Assembly: GCA_938010435.1 (NCBI GenBank)
Contig: CALLUS010000008.1
Location: 124,001 to 188,000 of the forward strand
Length of the DNA stretch: 64,000 nucleotides
From: an uncultured Rhizobiaceae group bacterium
Lineage (GTDB): Bacteria; Pseudomonadota; Alphaproteobacteria; Rhizobiales; Rhizobiaceae
Reading direction: 5' to 3'
This document shows positions 20,520 through 29,881 of this stretch, piece by piece. The notes beneath the pieces were generated by a model. It made no database searches, was not told the origin of the DNA, and saw only the letters and a list, made by a program, of their open reading frames with translations. The position numbers were made by a program, and so were the translations under genes. The stretch's first letter is position 1; each line of letters starts with the position of its first letter.

Positions 20520-21017
20520 ATGAACCAGATTTATGTCATGGCTGTAGTAGTTGTCGGTTGCGCCTTTGCTGCACCAAAGTTCGTGAACCTGTATCAAGGC
20601 AACCAAACTGAAAATGTGAATTCAGTTTCTACAAAGTCGAAGGGTCCCAAAACCGCTATTGGCTATCGCAATGCTGGTGGGCAGTTTGATTTCAACAGCA
20701 GTATGAATGGCATATACGTCAACGTGCTCGTCGATACAGGCGCTTCATCTGTCACAATCAATCGCTCCACTGCACGGAGAATTGGAATCCGTGTCAACGA
20801 CAGTGATTTCAATAATTTTGCCAACACTGCCAACGGACGAACATCCTACGCGCGTGCCTCAATTAAAGAAATTCGCATTAATGGAGTTCTTGTCAGGAAT
20901 GTTTCCGCTGCTGTGTTGAAAGACACGTCACTCGACCATGCTCTTTTGGGTATGAGTTTTCTAAACAAACTGAAAAAGTTCGAGTTCAAGGGAAATCAGC
21001 TCAAGTTGATCCAATAA
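20520..21017 (+). CDS. Retropepsin-like aspartic protease, membrane-anchored
   Basis: A 165-residue protein of the single-domain clan AA aspartic protease family widespread in alphaproteobacteria. A hydrophobic N-terminus (IYVMAVVVVGCAFAAP) should act as a signal or anchor. The catalytic motif VNVLVDTGASSVTINRS, the middle IKEIRINGVLVRNVSAAV and the late HALLGMSFLNKL are the family pattern, with activity as a dimer expected. I prefer ATG 20520 over the adjacent TTG. Its physiological target is unknown. Confidence 0.85.
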   Translation: MNQIYVMAVVVVGCAFAAPKFVNLYQGNQTENVNSVSTKSKGPKTAIGYRNAGGQFDFNSSMNGIYVNVLVDTGASSVTINRSTARRIGIRVNDSDFNNFANTANGRTSYARASIKEIRINGVLVRNVSAAVLKDTSLDHALLGMSFLNKLKKFEFKGNQLKLIQ

Positions 21018-21041
21018 TCCGGCGAAAGAGCTGCTTTGGGC

Positions 21042-21860
21042 CTAATCAGACCCCATAGATTTCAATTGTTCAATATTCGGCATTGAAATGGTGGAATAAC
21101 CAGAATCTACAAAATGCACTTCGCCTGTCACACCGCCGGATAACTCCGATAACAGATACAGAGCTGAACCGCCGACTTCCTCTAACGACACTGTTCTGCG
21201 AAGCGGTGCATTGCGTTTTTGGAAATTGAACATTTCACGCGCGTCCGCAACGCCTGCCCCTGCTAATGTACGAACTGGCCCCGCAGAAATTGCATTTACA
21301 CGAATATTATTAGGACCATAGTCTGACGCCAAGTAACGAACGCTGGCTTCAAGTGCAGCCTTCGCCACGCCCATCACATTGTAGTTTGGCATCACGCGGG
21401 ATGCGCCACCATAGGTAAGCGTGATCATAGAACCGCCATCGGTCATCAGTTCAGACGCACGTTTGGCAAGCTCGGTAAATGAGAAGCACGAAATGACCAT
21501 AGTCTTTGAGAAATTTTCACGAGACGTGTTGGCGTAGAGACCTTTGAGCTCGTTCTTGTCTGAAAACCCAATAGCATGAACCAAAAAGTCGATCTTTCCC
21601 CATTCTTTTTTCAACGTGTCGAATACTGAATCAACCGAGTCTAGATCTTCCACGTCGCAAGGCAAAAGCATTGATGAACCGAGAGATTCCGCAAGTGGTT
21701 TTACGCGTCGGCCGAAGGCATCGCCTTGATATGTAAACGCCATTTCAGCGCCGTGGGCCGCAAGTGTTTTCGCAATGCCCCAAGCGATGGAGTGGTCGTT
21801 GGCCACACCCATGATGAGACCGCGTTTTCCCGTCATAATATTGGACTGTAGTTCAGTCAT
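21042..21860 (-). CDS. fabI: Enoyl-ACP reductase (NADH), FabI
   Basis: A 272-residue reductase for the last step of each fatty-acid elongation cycle. GKRGLIMGVANDHSIAWGIA is the FabI cofactor motif, the active-site Tyr-Lys pair lies in NYNVMGVAKAALEASVRYLA, and RVNAISAGPVRTLAG follows. ATG 21860 gives a normal N-terminus; the longer frame would overlap fabB. It is the third gene of fabA-fabB-fabI. Confidence 0.95.
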   Translation of the reverse strand: MTELQSNIMTGKRGLIMGVANDHSIAWGIAKTLAAHGAEMAFTYQGDAFGRRVKPLAESLGSSMLLPCDVEDLDSVDSVFDTLKKEWGKIDFLVHAIGFSDKNELKGLYANTSRENFSKTMVISCFSFTELAKRASELMTDGGSMITLTYGGASRVMPNYNVMGVAKAALEASVRYLASDYGPNNIRVNAISAGPVRTLAGAGVADAREMFNFQKRNAPLRRTVSLEEVGGSALYLLSELSGGVTGEVHFVDSGYSTISMPNIEQLKSMGSD

Positions 21861-21906
21861 AATCGTGTTCTTATCTTTGTTGGTTACGCTAACGCTGGAA
21901 AGTTGG

Positions 21907-23127
21907 TTATGCGTAACGCTGGAAAACCAGCGATGCATTTGTACCGCCGAATCCGAATGAATTTGAAAGGACGGTATTTATTTCGACATTGTCGCGACGT
22001 TCACGCACAATAGGCATGTCCGCAAAATCGGGATCAATCTCTGTGATGTGGGCACTTTCGCAAATGAACCCGTTCTGCATCATCAACAATGAATAGATGG
22101 CTTCCTGAACACCTGTCGCCCCAAGTGAATGGCCTGTCAAAGACTTGGTGGCTGAGATTGGCGCGCAATCATCTGCGCCGAAAATTTCACGCAAGGCTTC
22201 CAATTCTTTTGCATCACCTACACCCGTGGAGGTCGCATGAGGGTTGATGTAATCAAGTTTGTTGTTCACGTCAGCCATTGCCATTTCAACGCAGCGCTTT
22301 GCGCCTTCGCCAGACGGGGCAACCATGTCGTAGCCATCTGATGTTGCACCGTAGCCAACAATCTCACCGTATATTTTAGCACCACGTGCTTTCGCATGTT
22401 CCAACTCTTCCAGAACCAATACGCCCGCGCCGCCTGCAATAACAAAACCATCGCGTGATACATCGAATGCGCGTGAAGCGGTTGCCGGTGTATCATTATA
22501 CTTAGAAGACATCGCGCCCATGGCGTCGAACAAGTTGGACATTGTCCAATCAAGATCTTCAGAGCCACCAGCAAATATGATGTCCTGCTTGCCCACTTGA
22601 ATAGTCTCGTAAGCATTGCCGATGCAATGGTTTGATGTGGCGCAAGCTGATGAGATTGAGTAGTTCACGCCTTTGATTTCAAACTGCGTGGCCAAAACTG
22701 CCGACGCTGTTGAACTCATTGCTTTTGGCACAGCCGTCGGGCCAATACGTTTGGGAGATCCTGTCTCAATCGTTTTTGCTGCAGCTTCAACGATCGTTTT
22801 GGTCGAAGGGCCGCCAGAACCCATGATGATGCCTGTGCGAGGATTAACGACTTCTGACGCTTCAAGACCGGAGTCGGCAATTGCTTGCTCCATTGCGATA
22901 TAATTCCAAGCCGTACCCTTGGACATGAACCGAACCGTTCTGCGATCCAGTATTTCAAATGGATCCAAATCAGGTGCGCCCTGCACACGACAACGAAAGC
23001 CGTGTTCATCAAAATCGTCCGAAAACGAAATGCCAGATTTTGCTTCTCTCAAAGAAGCTAAAACCTCTTGAGAATTATTGCCTATTGAGGAGACAATCCC
23101 CATTCCGGTGACCACGACCCGCTTCAT
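21907..23127 (-). CDS. fabB: 3-oxoacyl-ACP synthase I, FabB type
   Basis: A 406-residue condensing enzyme. The catalytic Cys is in [16 protein letters not shown], and the two histidines are in [14 protein letters not shown] and [15 protein letters not shown]. Pairing with fabA identifies it as the FabB of the anaerobic-type unsaturated fatty-acid route. The product extends the cis-3-decenoyl-ACP made by FabA. Confidence 0.94.
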   Translation of the reverse strand: MKRVVVTGMGIVSSIGNNSQEVLASLREAKSGISFSDDFDEHGFRCRVQGAPDLDPFEILDRRTVRFMSKGTAWNYIAMEQAIADSGLEASEVVNPRTGIIMGSGGPSTKTIVEAAAKTIETGSPKRIGPTAVPKAMSSTASAVLATQFEIKGVNYSISSACATSNHCIGNAYETIQVGKQDIIFAGGSEDLDWTMSNLFDAMGAMSSKYNDTPATASRAFDVSRDGFVIAGGAGVLVLEELEHAKARGAKIYGEIVGYGATSDGYDMVAPSGEGAKRCVEMAMADVNNKLDYINPHATSTGVGDAKELEALREIFGADDCAPISATKSLTGHSLGATGVQEAIYSLLMMQNGFICESAHITEIDPDFADMPIVRERRDNVEINTVLSNSFGFGGTNASLVFQRYA

Positions 23128-23147
23128 ATATCGGTCCCTTCTAGAGA

Positions 23148-23178
23148 ATTCCGGTTTTCAGTTGCTGCGCACCGGAAT
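23148..23178 (-). promoter_or_regulatory. Perfect 8-bp stem-loop between fabA and fabB
   Basis: ATTCCGGT (23148-23155) and ACCGGAAT (23171-23178) are perfect arms around a 15-base loop in the 128-bp fabA-fabB intercistronic space, ending 20 bp upstream of the fabB start. There is no T tract on either side, so it is not a standard terminator. It could be a processing or stability element in the fab mRNA, or an operator for an internal promoter. Confidence 0.4.
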
Positions 23179-23255
23179 GAAACATTTGTTACGCGAGAAC
23201 ATGATGCATGCGCCCGCCATATTCAATGGCAGACTGCAAATTCAAATATTCATAA

Positions 23256-23759
23256 TTATTGGAAAAGCGCGACCCGTAAGTCTTGGGCAGTGAACACAGT
23301 TTCGCCGTCCGCTTTGACCTGACCATTGGCGATGCCCAAAACAAGGCGCCCACGCATCACGCGTTTAAAATCTATTTCATATTCAACCAGCTTGGTTTCA
23401 GGTGTAACCATGCCAGTAAACTTCACTTCACCGGTAGAAATCGCACGGCCTTTTCCAGGCTCACCCAACCAACCGAGGTAAAATCCGGTCAATTGCCACA
23501 ATGCATCAAGGCCAAGACAACCTGGCATCACCGGGTCCCCTTCAAAATGGCACGGAAAGAACCAAAGGTCTTTATGAATTTTAAAATCAGCGCGGATATA
23601 GCCTTTGCCTTTTTCTCCGCCTGTTTCGGAAATGTCCGTAATACGGTCAAACATCAACATGGGAGGGAGAGGCAATTGAGCGTTGCCCGGTCCAAACATC
23701 TCGCCACGTCCGCAAGTTAGAACTTCTTCGTGTGTGTAACTGGATTTTTGCTCAGCCAT
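23256..23759 (-). CDS. fabA: 3-hydroxydecanoyl-ACP dehydratase/isomerase, FabA
   Basis: A 167-residue enzyme that dehydrates 3-hydroxydecanoyl-ACP and isomerises the double bond, which starts unsaturated fatty-acid synthesis. [12 protein letters not shown] is the family N-terminal motif, and the catalytic His is in [21 protein letters not shown], with the partner Asp in the same segment. ATG 23759 matches FabA of other bacteria; the longer frame from 23798 adds unrelated residues. It is divergent from irr. Confidence 0.95.
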   Translation of the reverse strand: MAEQKSSYTHEEVLTCGRGEMFGPGNAQLPLPPMLMFDRITDISETGGEKGKGYIRADFKIHKDLWFFPCHFEGDPVMPGCLGLDALWQLTGFYLGWLGEPGKGRAISTGEVKFTGMVTPETKLVEYEIDFKRVMRGRLVLGIANGQVKADGETVFTAQDLRVALFQ

Positions 23760-23959
23760 ATTGATCAACACGCCTTTGGTCTTTGATACACAAATCATTA
23801 GCTTGGCTTATAATTAAGAATTCAAGCACATGCCAGCATTGTTTAGTTGTTAATCATGCCCCTTCCCGCGGACACCGTGTCAAACTGACAACTTGCAGAG
23901 TCGAATGCTCTGACCTATCTTCAATCAATAGATATAAAGTCATTTTGGCTTTGATAAAC

Positions 23960-24433
23960 ATGGAATGCGTGGCGATGACTATTTCGCAAAATATGACAGA
24001 CAAACATAATGCGCTCAACGAAGGGGGTGATACCGTAGATTTGTCTTCTAAACTGCGGGATGCCGGGCTTCGTCCAACGAAACAACGCCTTTCACTTGCC
24101 CATTTGCTGTATTCACAAGGCAATCGGCACGTATCTGCCGAAGCACTTCACGAAGAGGCCTTGGGCGCAAAAGTAGATGTGTCGTTGGCGACCGTGTACA
24201 ACACGTTGCATCAATTCACGGATGCGGGCCTGTTAAGAGCTGTCGCAGTTGAATCTTCGAAAACTTATTTCGACACCAATACGACCGACCATCATCACTT
24301 CTTTATCGAAAACGAAAACCGAGTGGTTGATGTGCCTGCGTCACAAATCAATGTTTCTGATTTACCAGAAGCGCCTGAAGGCATGGAGATTGCCCGCGTT
24401 GATGTGATTGTACGGCTTCGTAAAAAAGCTTGA
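23960..24433 (+). CDS. irr: Fur-family iron response regulator, Irr-like
   Basis: A 157-residue Fur-superfamily repressor. The helix-turn-helix region is LRDAGLRPTKQRLSLAHLLYSQGNRHVSAEALHEEA, followed by VSLATVYNTLHQFTDAGLL, the metal/haem-sensitive TTDHHHFFIE and the C-terminal dimer strand. This sequence, especially TVYNTLHQFTDAGLLR and the HHH motif, fits rhizobial Irr, which senses iron through haem, better than Fur or Zur. Starts at 23960, 23975 and 23993 are all possible. The position next to fabA-fabB-fabI is the familiar rhizobial arrangement. Confidence 0.88.
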   Translation: MECVAMTISQNMTDKHNALNEGGDTVDLSSKLRDAGLRPTKQRLSLAHLLYSQGNRHVSAEALHEEALGAKVDVSLATVYNTLHQFTDAGLLRAVAVESSKTYFDTNTTDHHHFFIENENRVVDVPASQINVSDLPEAPEGMEIARVDVIVRLRKKA

Positions 24434-24440
24434 GCAGCAT

Positions 24441-25010
24441 CTAACCTTCTATACCTTCGTCCGGATACACACCCCAGAGCTTGTATTGCTTTAAGTAAAA
24501 GCGAACGCTTTGTGCTTCCACTTCGCACCAACCGGAATTGCAAGCGTCCACATCCACTAAAAGGCCGGACTGAAGCTTGGCTACAGTGGAAGCATTTTTG
24601 TGGGCTCTTTTCTTACCTTCGTGGAACGTTGCACGGGTTACTGCACCTTCTTTTTGTACGTCCCAAGGGGCGAGAATTGCCGTGCGTTTGCTGGACAAGA
24701 GTGAATGCAAAACCCAACCCGTGGTACCCTCGGAATCGCGAATACGGCGCCATTGATCAAACTCCTGGATGACCTCAACAGGAAGACCCTTTTTACGGTA
24801 ATGCCATGCTATTTTATATTTACGGCCCGGACCAACGCGCAAATTCACAGATTTTGCTTTCAAGCTTACAAACCGTGGCAAAGGCAAACCAGTTTCACGC
24901 CCTACTTTTTCGGCATCACGTGCATAAGCTGCTTCCGAAAAAGCCCCCAGAGCAACGCCTAACATTATGAGGCACGTTACAAAAACGTGAATTTTCGATA
25001 CTTTGAACAT
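24441..25010 (-). CDS. Exported bacterial SH3-domain protein
   Basis: A 189-residue protein with a signal peptide (HVFVTCLIMLGVALGAFSEAAYA, cleavage after AYA) followed by two SH3-like repeats. The first begins FVSLKAKSVNLRVGPGRKYKIAWHY and closes with GTTGWVLHSLLSSKR; the second contains VAKLQSGLLVDVDACNSGWCEV. Such domains bind cell-wall peptides or proteins in the periplasm. The neighbouring order irr, SH3 gene, hydroxyacid dehydrogenase is common in Hyphomicrobiales. Specific function is unknown. Confidence 0.85.
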   Translation of the reverse strand: MFKVSKIHVFVTCLIMLGVALGAFSEAAYARDAEKVGRETGLPLPRFVSLKAKSVNLRVGPGRKYKIAWHYRKKGLPVEVIQEFDQWRRIRDSEGTTGWVLHSLLSSKRTAILAPWDVQKEGAVTRATFHEGKKRAHKNASTVAKLQSGLLVDVDACNSGWCEVEAQSVRFYLKQYKLWGVYPDEGIEG

Positions 25011-25255
25011 ATTTGACTGTTGAATTTTCGGCACTGATATTAATTCCCTGCATTGCCCAGCCGTTCGCAAAAGGTGACCCATTGCGTTACGGTGCTTGTC
25101 TGTTAATAAAGTCCGGCTGTGCGAAAGCCGGTATAGTGAACGGACTATGGCGGAGTTCGGTTAAACCGCTCTCAATAAGGATGGTTAACGAAGTCTTGAA
25201 TTCCGGATTTTTTGAACAGCAAACGCAAAATTCGTGCTAAAAGGGGCAATGGCAC

Positions 25256-25294
25256 ATGACACAATACAATCATTTGATGGTGAATGACGCATGA
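25256..25294 (+). CDS. Possible 12-codon leader peptide before the dehydrogenase
   Basis: ATG 25256 has AAGGGG nine bases upstream and encodes MTQYNHLMVNDA. Its TGA overlaps the ATG of the dehydrogenase in an ATGA junction. The dehydrogenase itself has only a weak ribosome site, so ribosomes finishing this peptide may restart on it. The peptide is too short for homology and may be chance. Confidence 0.3.
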   Translation: MTQYNHLMVNDA

Positions 25295-26289
25295 CAGGTA
25301 AGAAACCACATGTGGTGGTCACACGAAAACTCCCGGATTCCATTGAAACGCGGATGCGGGAATTGTTCGAGACCGATCTGAATCTTGAAGACACGCCATT
25401 GACCCAAGATGAACTGATTGCAGCTGTTGAAAAAGCAGATGTGTTGGTTCCAACAGTCAGTGACAAGATTGATGAAGCCGTCATTGAAAAAGCTGGCGAC
25501 CAGCTCAAATTGATCGCAAACTTTGGCAACGGCACAGATAATATTAATATTGCCGCTGCCGCGAAGCGCGGCATCACAGTCACGAACACGCCACAAGTTT
25601 TGACCGACGACACAGCCGATATGATTATGGCGATGATTTTGGCCGTTCCACGCCGTTTGGTGGAAGGTGCCAAAGTTATGTCCAGCCCGGATGGTTGGCC
25701 CGGTTGGTCTCCCACATGGATGTTGGGACGCCGCGTCACTGGAAAACGCCTCGGTATTGTTGGTATGGGGCGCATTGGCTCCGCTGTAGCCCGTCGTGCA
25801 AAAGCGTTTGGATTGTCGATCCATTATCACAATCGGGAGCGCGCCCATCCTGATTTGGAACAAGAGCTTGAGGCAACATATTGGGACAGCCTTGATCAGA
25901 TGTTGGCCCGTGTTGACATCATTTCAGTCAACAGCCCGTTCACGCCCGCCACCTATCACTTATTATCGGAACGCCGTTTGAAACTTATTCAATCGACTGC
26001 TTATATTGTCAATGCAGCGCGCGGCGAGATCATCGATGAATCTGCTTTGATGGATTGTTTGGAAGCGGGCAGTATTTCCGGCGCAGCGCTTGATGTTTTT
26101 GAAAACGAGCCAGCTGTCTCACCGCGTATGCTAAAACTTGCCGAAGACGGCAAACTGGTTTTGTTGCCTCACATGGGGTCAGCAACAGTTGAAGGCCGCA
26201 TTGAAATGGGTGAAAAAGTATTGATCAACATCCGCACATTCTTTGACGGGCATCGCCCACCCGACAGAGTTCTGCCGGGCCGCGACTAA
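25291..26289 (+). CDS. D-isomer-specific 2-hydroxyacid dehydrogenase (glyoxylate/hydroxypyruvate reductase-like)
   Basis: A 332-residue NAD(P)H-dependent dehydrogenase. The N-terminal HVVVTRKLPDSIETRM is typical of glyoxylate reductases of the GyaR/GhrB branch. FGNGTDNINIAAA is the substrate-loop segment, GIVGMGRIGSAVARRAKAFG the cofactor motif, NAARGEIIDESAL carries the Arg and ALDVFENEP the Glu, and the catalytic His is in LLPHMGSAT. It probably reduces glyoxylate or hydroxypyruvate. An ATGA overlap with a possible leader peptide precedes it. Confidence 0.88.
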   Translation: MTGKKPHVVVTRKLPDSIETRMRELFETDLNLEDTPLTQDELIAAVEKADVLVPTVSDKIDEAVIEKAGDQLKLIANFGNGTDNINIAAAAKRGITVTNTPQVLTDDTADMIMAMILAVPRRLVEGAKVMSSPDGWPGWSPTWMLGRRVTGKRLGIVGMGRIGSAVARRAKAFGLSIHYHNRERAHPDLEQELEATYWDSLDQMLARVDIISVNSPFTPATYHLLSERRLKLIQSTAYIVNAARGEIIDESALMDCLEAGSISGAALDVFENEPAVSPRMLKLAEDGKLVLLPHMGSATVEGRIEMGEKVLINIRTFFDGHRPPDRVLPGRD

Positions 26290-26299
26290 CTTCCACCAG

Positions 26300-27286
26300 C
26301 TAAATCGTAGCGACAACGCGACCGCGGATTTTGCCTTCGACGATGTCCTTGGCCGCGCCAATAAGGTCGTCAAAACCAATTTCGGTGGTCAGGCTTTCCA
26401 GTTTTGCCATATCGAGATCACGCTCCAAACGAGACCATGCCTCTTCACGCAACGATTTTTTTGCCATTACACTGTCGACACCCAGCAGACTTACGCCGCG
26501 CAGGATGAAAGGCATAACCGTTGCTGGCAGATCAAAACCTTGCGCCAATCCACAGGCTGCAACCGCACCACCATACTTGGTTTGCGCAATAACATTGGCG
26601 AGTGTGTGCGACCCAACCGCATCAACGCCCCCTGCCCAACGCTCCTTGCCCAGTGGGCCACCAGCCTCTGACAGCTCGTTGCGGTCAATAATATCGGCAG
26701 CACCAAGTGACTTTAGGAAGTCTGCTTCATCGGTGCGGCCAGTAGACGCAATGACTTCATAGCCCAATTTGGACAGCAGCGATATGGCGACAGATCCAAC
26801 ACCACCGTTGGCACCCGTGACAATAATCGGCCCATTATCCGCACTAATTCCTGCACGTTCCAGAGCCATGACACAGAGCATTGCGGTATATCCAGCGGTG
26901 CCAATGGACATGGATTGTTTTGCGGAAATTCCTTGGGGACGTTTGATCAACCAATCCCCGTTCACCCGTGCTTTTTCCGCATAGGCACCCCAATGGGTTT
27001 CGCCAACGCCGAAGCCGTTCAAGATAACATCATCACCAGCTGCGAAATTTGCATTGGATGATTCAATGACTTTCCCCGCAAAATCAATTCCGGGAATCAT
27101 CGGCCATTTGCGAACGACAGGCGCTTTGCCTGTAATGGCCAATCCGTCCTTGTAGTTCACAGTGGTGGCTTCCACCGCAACAGTCACATCACCTTCCATC
27201 ATATCGGATTCATTGACCTGCGAAACTTCAACAGATTGTTTCTTCTCTTCGTCACGCGAAATTAGAATGGCTTTGAATGATGACAT
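26300..27286 (-). CDS. acuI: AcuI/YhdH-type zinc-free MDR reductase (acrylyl-CoA reductase-like)
   Basis: A 328-residue medium-chain reductase. VNYKDGLAITGKAPVVRKWPMIPGIDFAGKV is the family signature; no structural zinc cysteines are present. The cofactor motif is VTGANGGVGSVAISLLSKLGYEV, and the late LLGVDSVMAKKSLREEAW matches YhdH/AcuI proteins, which reduce acryloyl-CoA with NADPH. In marine alphaproteobacteria AcuI protects against acrylate from DMSP breakdown, but no DMSP genes are visible here, so the substrate assignment is by family. Confidence 0.85.
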   Translation of the reverse strand: MSSFKAILISRDEEKKQSVEVSQVNESDMMEGDVTVAVEATTVNYKDGLAITGKAPVVRKWPMIPGIDFAGKVIESSNANFAAGDDVILNGFGVGETHWGAYAEKARVNGDWLIKRPQGISAKQSMSIGTAGYTAMLCVMALERAGISADNGPIIVTGANGGVGSVAISLLSKLGYEVIASTGRTDEADFLKSLGAADIIDRNELSEAGGPLGKERWAGGVDAVGSHTLANVIAQTKYGGAVAACGLAQGFDLPATVMPFILRGVSLLGVDSVMAKKSLREEAWSRLERDLDMAKLESLTTEIGFDDLIGAAKDIVEGKIRGRVVATI

Positions 27287-27304
27287 GATTGCTCCAGATT
27301 CTTC

Positions 27305-27799
27305 TCAGATTTTCGGTGTGTCTTCCGCACGGCGTGTGCGGCTTGAAAACAGTTCGTCGATAATAATAGCGGCAGCCCCAATAGTGATAAACGCGTCCGC
27401 TACATTGAAAACTGCAAAAGCCCAGCTTTCAGTATGAAATAGGAAAAAATCAATCACGTGACCATAAGACACGCGATCAATAAGATTGCCGATGGCGCCT
27501 GCAATGACAAATGCAAATCCCAGCAATGTGAGTTGATGGTGGCGCGGAACCCGCTGCCAAACCACGATCAAAATAATGGTCACAATTGCCGTCAGGGTTA
27601 TGAGGCCATAACTCCCAAGCCAGGACAACATAGAAAATGCAACCCCCGTGTTATGAGTGAGATACAGTGAAAAGTATGGAACCACGTCAACAGGTTGTTG
27701 AAACGGCAGGTTTGCTTCCGCAACCCACTTGCTTATTTGATCAATTGCAATCAGCACCAGCAATAAGATGTAGAGTTTTCCCTTCAGGCGCATAGTCAA
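27305..27799 (-). CDS. lspA: Lipoprotein signal peptidase II
   Basis: A 164-residue inner-membrane aspartic protease with four membrane helices that cleaves lipoprotein signal peptides before the lipid-modified cysteine. DQISKWV opens the family pattern; the catalytic aspartates are in GAIGNLIDRVSYGHVIDFF and FAVFNVADAFITIGA. The start overlaps the stop of the upstream TrmH-like gene by four bases. Confidence 0.95.
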   Translation of the reverse strand: MTMRLKGKLYILLLVLIAIDQISKWVAEANLPFQQPVDVVPYFSLYLTHNTGVAFSMLSWLGSYGLITLTAIVTIILIVVWQRVPRHHQLTLLGFAFVIAGAIGNLIDRVSYGHVIDFFLFHTESWAFAVFNVADAFITIGAAAIIIDELFSSRTRRAEDTPKI

Positions 27800-28665
27800 T
27801 GGCTCCGGTCGTTGGATTTCAAGGCATGGCGGCGAACTTCAAACAACATGATGCCGGTGGCCACTGCAAGGTTCAGCGAATCTGCAGCTCCATCCATCGC
27901 AATATATGCAAGCTGCGTACAGGCGTTTGACAGTTCTTCCGTCAAACCCTTCTGCTCATTTCCCATCAACACAATCTGCGGCGTCTCCGCGTAGTTGATC
28001 TGGCGATGATCGACCGCGCCTTGAAGATGGGTGCCGATAATATCACCGCCATCGCTTTTCCAATTTGCTGCAAACTTCAGAAACTCGTCTTCGCTCATGC
28101 GTGCAATAGGTGTATGGAATAAAGAGCCCATTGTTGCGCGTACAGCGTCAAGAGCAAAAGGGGCGGTTGTCTCTCCAATCAACAAAACACCTTTTGCGCC
28201 AAGTGCATCGGCGGTTCTGACAATCGTGCCAAGATTACCCGGGTCTCGAACACGGTCCAGTGCAACCCATGTGTCATTGTCGACACATTTGATTTCACCT
28301 GCACTGGCAAAATTTTGCTCAATCACAGCCACAACCATTTGGGCGTTATCACGACGGGTGATGGATGTGAGAACTTTATCATTGGTGATGAGAACATCAC
28401 CACCGCGAGCGCGGACCGTAGTAGACAATTTTTCAACACGAGACTTCAGTTTTTCATCATCAAATATTTTTTTAGAATGAATGAGTGTGCGTACACGCCA
28501 GCCAGTGGCCAGCGCATCGGTAACAAGTTTCATGCCCTCCGCAAGAAAGAGCTTTTCACTCTCCCGGTTTTTCTTCAAAGCCAATGCCTTGATCGATTTT
28601 ATGCGCGGATTGGCCGTGGACGTGATTTCTTCCACACGCCCCGCACGAACAGCAGTCTCGCTCAT
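27796..28665 (-). CDS. TrmH/SpoU-family RNA 2'-O-methyltransferase
   Basis: A 289-residue SPOUT enzyme. A substrate-binding N-terminus (STANPRIKSIKALALKKNRE) is followed by the knotted domain with the three family motifs: VALDRVRDPGNLGTIVRTADALGA, IVLMGNEQKGLTEEL and DSLNLAVATGIMLFE. Such proteins methylate the ribose of rRNA or tRNA; the target site cannot be told. It is coupled by four-base overlaps to a second RNA methyltransferase and to lspA. Confidence 0.92.
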   Translation of the reverse strand: MSETAVRAGRVEEITSTANPRIKSIKALALKKNRESEKLFLAEGMKLVTDALATGWRVRTLIHSKKIFDDEKLKSRVEKLSTTVRARGGDVLITNDKVLTSITRRDNAQMVVAVIEQNFASAGEIKCVDNDTWVALDRVRDPGNLGTIVRTADALGAKGVLLIGETTAPFALDAVRATMGSLFHTPIARMSEDEFLKFAANWKSDGGDIIGTHLQGAVDHRQINYAETPQIVLMGNEQKGLTEELSNACTQLAYIAMDGAADSLNLAVATGIMLFEVRRHALKSNDRSH

Positions 28666-29783
28666 AGGCCTGCCCCTTTAGAAATGATTCTGGAAAACAT
28701 GGATGTAGACAATGCCCTACCACCCACCTCTTGTTGCAGCACCAACTCACCACTTTCCAGACGTCCATCAAAGCCAGCAAACATATCTTGCATCAATTCG
28801 TGGAGTGCAAAATGCGACGCGCGAATGGCGTAGGACGTCAGAATGCTCAATAAAGGGTTGGTGGATTGTAGATCGCGAACCAAATCCAACATATATGGCA
28901 AATGATCAAACAACTGCCAAACCTCCCCTTTCGGCCCTCGACCATAGGCGGGTGGGTCGAGAAGGATGATATCATAAGTGTTACCACGCCGTTTTTCACG
29001 AGCGCAAAACTTTACGGCATCATCGCAAATCCAGCGTATAGGCGCATCTTGCAAACCAGCCAGTGTTTGATTTTCCTGTGCCCAGCCCACTGCCTTTTTC
29101 GACGCGTCCACATGGGTGACCTCCGCCCCTGCCCTTGCAGCAACCAGAGAAGCAAGGCCCGTATAACCAAACAAGTTCAGCATTCGAACAGAACGACCTT
29201 GTTTACGGGCAGCGCGAATAACTTGATCCATACTGCGCCAGTGAACCGCTTGTTCGGGAAACACGCCTGTATGACGAAATGATGTAAAACGTCCTAGATA
29301 AGGTAAGCCGTCGAACTCCATAGGCCACGTTTCTGCCAAATCACCTTTGGGATAATTCCAGCGCCCTTGGCCTTCTTCATCTGTGTTGCCTGTGAAAACA
29401 GCATCGGCATCGCCCCACTGTGCTTCAGGCAATGTAGGTAACCAAATGGCTTGACCTTCAGGACGGCGCACAACGACTTTACCATAGCGCTCAAGCTTTT
29501 CCCCGTTACCACTGTCTATCAATGCATAGTCTTGATTGGGTTCCGCGCGTAAAACCATGCCTGTGGTTTCAGGCATGCGCTCACCCGTTCGAACAACACG
29601 CGGTGGTATGTGTTCTTGAACGGAAGGTTTTAAAGACGCATTTTTTTTGTGAGCAAACTGATCATTGCTTTTGGATGATGGTTTTGAATAGGCACCATCA
29701 CCTGAACGACCAGTTCCGCCCTTTTTTGGAGGACGGGATTTACGCGGGTCTTTACGGGAAGATTTGTATGCGGGTTTTGCCAT
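28662..29783 (-). CDS. RlmI/RlmK-like class I SAM-dependent methyltransferase
   Basis: A 373-residue protein with a basic, low-complexity N-terminus (about 45 residues rich in Lys, Arg and Ser) and a Rossmann methyltransferase core: MLNLFGYTGLASLVAARAGAEVTHVDASKKAVGWAQEN for SAM binding and YDIILLDPPAYGRG as the catalytic motif. This matches the SAM-dependent 23S rRNA cytosine methyltransferase group. The basic tail suggests RNA contact. It heads a three-gene minus-strand operon with the TrmH-like gene and lspA. Confidence 0.88.
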   Translation of the reverse strand: MAKPAYKSSRKDPRKSRPPKKGGTGRSGDGAYSKPSSKSNDQFAHKKNASLKPSVQEHIPPRVVRTGERMPETTGMVLRAEPNQDYALIDSGNGEKLERYGKVVVRRPEGQAIWLPTLPEAQWGDADAVFTGNTDEEGQGRWNYPKGDLAETWPMEFDGLPYLGRFTSFRHTGVFPEQAVHWRSMDQVIRAARKQGRSVRMLNLFGYTGLASLVAARAGAEVTHVDASKKAVGWAQENQTLAGLQDAPIRWICDDAVKFCAREKRRGNTYDIILLDPPAYGRGPKGEVWQLFDHLPYMLDLVRDLQSTNPLLSILTSYAIRASHFALHELMQDMFAGFDGRLESGELVLQQEVGGRALSTSMFSRIISKGAGL

Positions 29784-29881
29784 CCTATGGCTTTAACTGT
29801 TCCAATGGGCGACGCAAACCCCTTGTTGGCATCCAATCGGGCTGGTATCCATAAATTGAGTTGAATTTGGAGTTTTGTTCA

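Noticed and set aside
23760-23850. Sigma-54-like TGGCAT...TTGA before fabA
   Set aside because: The second element lacks the TTGC core and the spacing is off; a housekeeping promoter is more likely for fabA.
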